Below, piece by piece: positions 13,886 through 16,541 of a DNA stretch of 16,541 nt. Each line of letters starts with the position of its first letter. Positions within the stretch are counted from its first letter, which is position 1. This DNA comes from JBIOJM01 sp044450785 (GTDB lineage Bacteria; Planctomycetota; Planctomycetia; Isosphaerales; Isosphaeraceae): the NCBI GenBank assembly GCA_044450785.1, contig JBIOJM010000233.1:1-16541 (forward strand), written 5' to 3'. The translations under genes were made by a program, and so were the position numbers. The notes beneath the pieces are model-generated. The model was not told the DNA's origin and searched no databases. It worked only from the letters and a program-made list of their open reading frames with translations.

Positions 13886-16541
13886 TCACTTCGCCGGCTT
13901 CTCTTCCCACCACCACAGCTTTGGGAGCGACTTCTTGTCCGGCCAGATCCGGTCGAGAGTATCCCCTTCGAAAAGCTCGCCGTTCTTCATTACGTAGCGG
14001 ATCGAGCTTGTATTGTGAATGTCCTTGAGGGGGTCGTTCGGCAGCACGACGAGATCAGCGAGCTTGCCGGCTTCGAGGCTGCCGAGATCCTGGGCATAGC
14101 CGATCGCCTCGGCGCCGTGTAACGTGGCTGCACGGAGGACCTCCAGAGGCTGCCAGCCGCCGCTCGCCAGTGCCCACATCTCCCAGTGGTAGCCAATCCC
14201 CTGCATCTCGCCGTGGCTGCCGATGCAGACGCGCCCGCCCGCCCTGGCCACCTTGGCCGCCGATGCGGCGATCAAGGGATAGACGTGCTCTTCCTTGCTG
14301 AACCAGGCCGAGCGCCGCACCTTGGCGTCGAGGATTTGATGGGGGATAAACCGTCGGATCTTGGGGTCGTCATGAATGGCGGTCGAGGTGAAGAAGTCGG
14401 TCTCGCCGAACGGGCCCCCGTACGCGACCAGCAGGGTCGGTGTGTAAGAGATGCCCGTACTTGCAAAGAGCTTGACCACGTCGGCGAATAGCGGAACGAC
14501 CGGCAGGCTGTGTTCATTGCCACTGAAGCCGTCGAGGGCGTGCGTCAGGTTCAGCTTCAGGTCCAGGCCCCCCTCCGTGGTCGGCATGACTTCGTTCTTG
14601 CGACAGGCCTCGATCATCCACTGGCGCTGACGGCGGTTGCCGATCATGTAAGACTTCAGGGTGTTCGTACGGTAGTACTTCTTGTAACGGGCCACCACCG
14701 ACTCGACCTCTTCGGCTGACTGAAAGTCGGTGTCTGAAAAGACGCCCGGTCCGGTGGAGAAGGCGCGCGGGCCCACGAGATCGCCGGTATCGATCAGGTC
14801 CTGGTAGGCAAACATGTCGTTCGTACCGGTCTGCGGGTCTCGCCCCGTGGTCACCCCGTAAGCGAGGTTGGCGAAGAAGCTCCAGGTCTGCAAGTCGAGC
14901 ACGCCATGGCGCACGGACCAGTGGGCATGGGTATCGACGAAGCCAGGCACGATGGTCGTCCCTGATACATCGATGACCTTCGCTCCCTCGGGCACTTCGA
15001 CCGAGCCCTTGGGCCCGACGGCCACGATCCGGTTGTCGGTCACCACGACCTCGCCCGAGGCGATGACCTCGTCTGCCCTCATCGTGATGATCTTGGCGCC
15101 GCGCAGCACGATCGTGCCGCGCGGCCGGTGCCTCGGCCGCTCGACCACGACGGCCACTTCTTCGGGCTTTGGCTTCTGTTCTTTCTTGTCGGAATCGCCC
15201 TTGTCCTTGTCTTCGCCCTTCTCTTCCTCGCCGCTCTTCAAGGGCTCGAACGCGACCGAATCGAAGGGCAGGCGGAAGAAGCTGGAGCCGATGGCCCACG
15301 TGATCGTTTTCCCACCGTCGGTCCAGGAGGCGTAGTCCGCTCCGATGTCAGTCAGCTTCTTCAATGGAACCGTAGGTTCGTGTACGGCGACCTTGGGTGT
15401 TTCGCCGCCGAAATTCGGCAGAGCCAGCACATAGAGCTGGTTCGTCACGCGTGCCAGAACCCATTGCCCGTCGGGTCGAATCACGATCTCATCGGCATGA
15501 TGCGGCTGATTCGGTGAGTACGCGGCCTTGCCGGTCACACTGATATGCGTGCGGCGGTCGGTGCCGTCGAATCGCATCGATACCAAGCCCTGGGGTGTGG
15601 TCACGTAAATCCGGTCGGATTCCTGGGCGAAGTGGGGTCGACTGGCGCCGCGGGCCGGGCTGATGAGAGTGGTGTCGCCTCCATCGGAAGGGACCCAGAT
15701 GAGATCGAGCCCGGTCCCCGAGTCGAACGCGTTTTCGTTGCGTTCGCGGCGCGGTTCGCGGAGAGCCACGATCCGCTTGCCGTCGGGCGACCAGACCGGA
15801 TCGCGATAGAATGCGGGAACACGCGTGAGGCGCTCGGGCGCGCCCCGGCCGGCGCCGGATCGCTTCCAGATGTGCCCCCCCTCCGGCGCCCAGTTGACGT
15901 AGGTCAGCGACTTGCCGTCGGGCGACCAGGCCGGGTGAAACTCGCGAGTATCGCCGGCTGAGAGCTGGCGGGGCTTGCCGTCGGGCAGGTCCACGAGGTA
16001 GAGCTTCGTCAGGGCCGAGAACGCGAGCCGTTTGCCGTCAGGCGAGCACCGGGGCTCCTGGATGAGCCGCGCCTTGACCGGGCCGTCATCCACCCGAACC
16101 GGGAAGTTCAGCCGTGAGCCGACCGGCTGAGAGACATGCACCGACACGGGGATCACCTGGTCCGCGCCGGTCTGGACGTCGAGCCGGTGAATCTTGCCGC
16201 CATAGGCCGCAAGCACATGCTTGCCATCGGGAGAGAAAGCGAAGCCGGGGATCAGATCTCGGGTAAAGCGCGATTCTTGCTCGTCCCGCTGCACCGGGAG
16301 CTTGAGCCACCGCTCCTCACCGGTTGCCAGGTCGCGGATCCGCAGGCCAGTCTGGTTATCGACCCGAGTGCCGTAAACCAGCCTGGTCTGGTCGGGTGAA
16401 AGCAGAGGCCGAAAGGCGCTGCCGGGGGCACTTGTGATCGTGTCTTCGTCACCCGTGACTCGATCGCGCCGGACGACTTGTGAAAGAGGGAAATCCAGGT
16501 TGTTGTATGCATTGAAGAGCTTGTTTCGCTTGGTGTAATAG
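13886..16541 (-). CDS. PD40 propeller-amidohydrolase fusion protein (5' partial)
   Basis: A large two-module hydrolase. The frame is open to the right edge (82 further codons upstream of the internal GTG 16294), so the true start lies outside; 884 residues are visible. The N-terminal half is a TolB/WD40-like propeller with repeated SPDGK motifs (LLSPDQ, FSPDGKHV, CSPDGKRL, WSPDGKSL, WSPDGKRI). A Lys/Glu/Asp-rich linker follows (about residues 352-380 from GTG 16294), then an amidohydrolase domain. Likely metal ligands are H456 and H458 in VDTHAHW, K547 in TLKSYM and H595 in GNEHSLP. The strand-8 Asp is replaced by GSHGE (H694), and E574 in TTEGG stands where a His is common; from memory both are features of this subfamily rather than damage. 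It ends with the usual GKLADLVVLPNDP segment. Probably exported, though the signal region is off the window. The substrate is unknown; peptides are one possibility. Confidence 0.94.
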   Translation of the reverse strand, partial: YYTKRNKLFNAYNNLDFPLSQVVRRDRVTGDEDTITSAPGSAFRPLLSPDQTRLVYGTRVDNQTGLRIRDLATGEERWLKLPVQRDEQESRFTRDLIPGFAFSPDGKHVLAAYGGKIHRLDVQTGADQVIPVSVHVSQPVGSRLNFPVRVDDGPVKARLIQEPRCSPDGKRLAFSALTKLYLVDLPDGKPRQLSAGDTREFHPAWSPDGKSLTYVNWAPEGGHIWKRSGAGRGAPERLTRVPAFYRDPVWSPDGKRIVALREPRRERNENAFDSGTGLDLIWVPSDGGDTTLISPARGASRPHFAQESDRIYVTTPQGLVSMRFDGTDRRTHISVTGKAAYSPNQPHHADEIVIRPDGQWVLARVTNQLYVLALPNFGGETPKVAVHEPTVPLKKLTDIGADYASWTDGGKTITWAIGSSFFRLPFDSVAFEPLKSGEEEKGEDKDKGDSDKKEQKPKPEEVAVVVERPRHRPRGTIVLRGAKIITMRADEVIASGEVVVTDNRIVAVGPKGSVEVPEGAKVIDVSGTTIVPGFVDTHAHWSVRHGVLDLQTWSFFANLAYGVTTGRDPQTGTNDMFAYQDLIDTGDLVGPRAFSTGPGVFSDTDFQSAEEVESVVARYKKYYRTNTLKSYMIGNRRQRQWMIEACRKNEVMPTTEGGLDLKLNLTHALDGFSGNEHSLPVVPLFADVVKLFASTGISYTPTLLVAYGGPFGETDFFTSTAIHDDPKIRRFIPHQILDAKVRRSAWFSKEEHVYPLIAASAAKVARAGGRVCIGSHGEMQGIGYHWEMWALASGGWQPLEVLRAATLHGAEAIGYAQDLGSLEAGKLADLVVLPNDPLKDIHNTSSIRYVMKNGELFEGDTLDRIWPDKKSLPKLWWWEEKPAK

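Noticed and set aside
13472..14122. Reading the PIN-like gene as one intact 216-residue protein
   Set aside because: Past about residue 65 the composition becomes Arg/Pro-rich, and the last 79 codons overlap the end of the opposite-strand amidohydrolase. The C-terminal family-like tail is in another frame.
16252..16512. 86-codon minus-strand frame near the right edge as a separate gene
   Set aside because: The neighbouring frame is open to the window edge and carries the SPDG-type propeller repeat, so this frame is a shadow.

Overview
The window is GC-rich bacterial DNA that most resembles a planctomycete, probably of the Isosphaeraceae/Gemmataceae type. The reasons are protein families I know mainly from Planctomycetes and Verrucomicrobia: a secreted multi-module cytochrome c/beta-propeller/cupredoxin protein with a TIM-barrel front end, a PD40-propeller amidohydrolase, and a small CX5R phosphatase. 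Genes are mostly single and change strand often. This placement is inference from protein style; no rRNA or other marker gene is present. No tRNA, rRNA, CRISPR array or insertion sequence was seen, and no gene-free stretch exceeds about 260 bases.

Layout: (1) 3-2567 (+), the C-terminal four fifths of a heavy-metal efflux RND pump (CzcA/CusA family), cut by the left edge. (2) 2607-3872 (-), a metal-dependent amidohydrolase. (3) 4036-8118 (+), a 1360-residue exported protein joining a TIM barrel, a one-heme cytochrome c, a DUF6797-like region, a beta-propeller and an azurin-like copper domain. (4) 8139-8552 (-), a dual-specificity-type phosphatase. (5) 8808-10211 (+), an exported PQQ-type sugar dehydrogenase. 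(6) 10256-11977 (-), a Tat-exported amidase. (7) 12084-13466 (+), an AAA/OLD-like ATPase, followed after 5 bases by (8) 13472-13817 (+), a broken PIN-like nuclease gene. (9) 13886 to beyond 16541 (-), a propeller-amidohydrolase fusion cut by the right edge.

Most of the window fits envelope-located metabolism: metal export, two redox proteins (heme plus copper, and PQQ) and three hydrolases of the amidohydrolase or amidase type, at least two of them with export signals. Genes are convergent or divergent rather than in long operons, so a shared pathway is not shown.

The exception is the ATPase/PIN pair. It is a tight two-gene unit, contains a 90-base patch of only 22% GC, and has the look of an accessory, possibly defence or toxin-antitoxin-like, cassette. 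Its nuclease half appears to have lost its centre and gone out of frame. This pair and the five-module redox protein are the two parts most worth following up.
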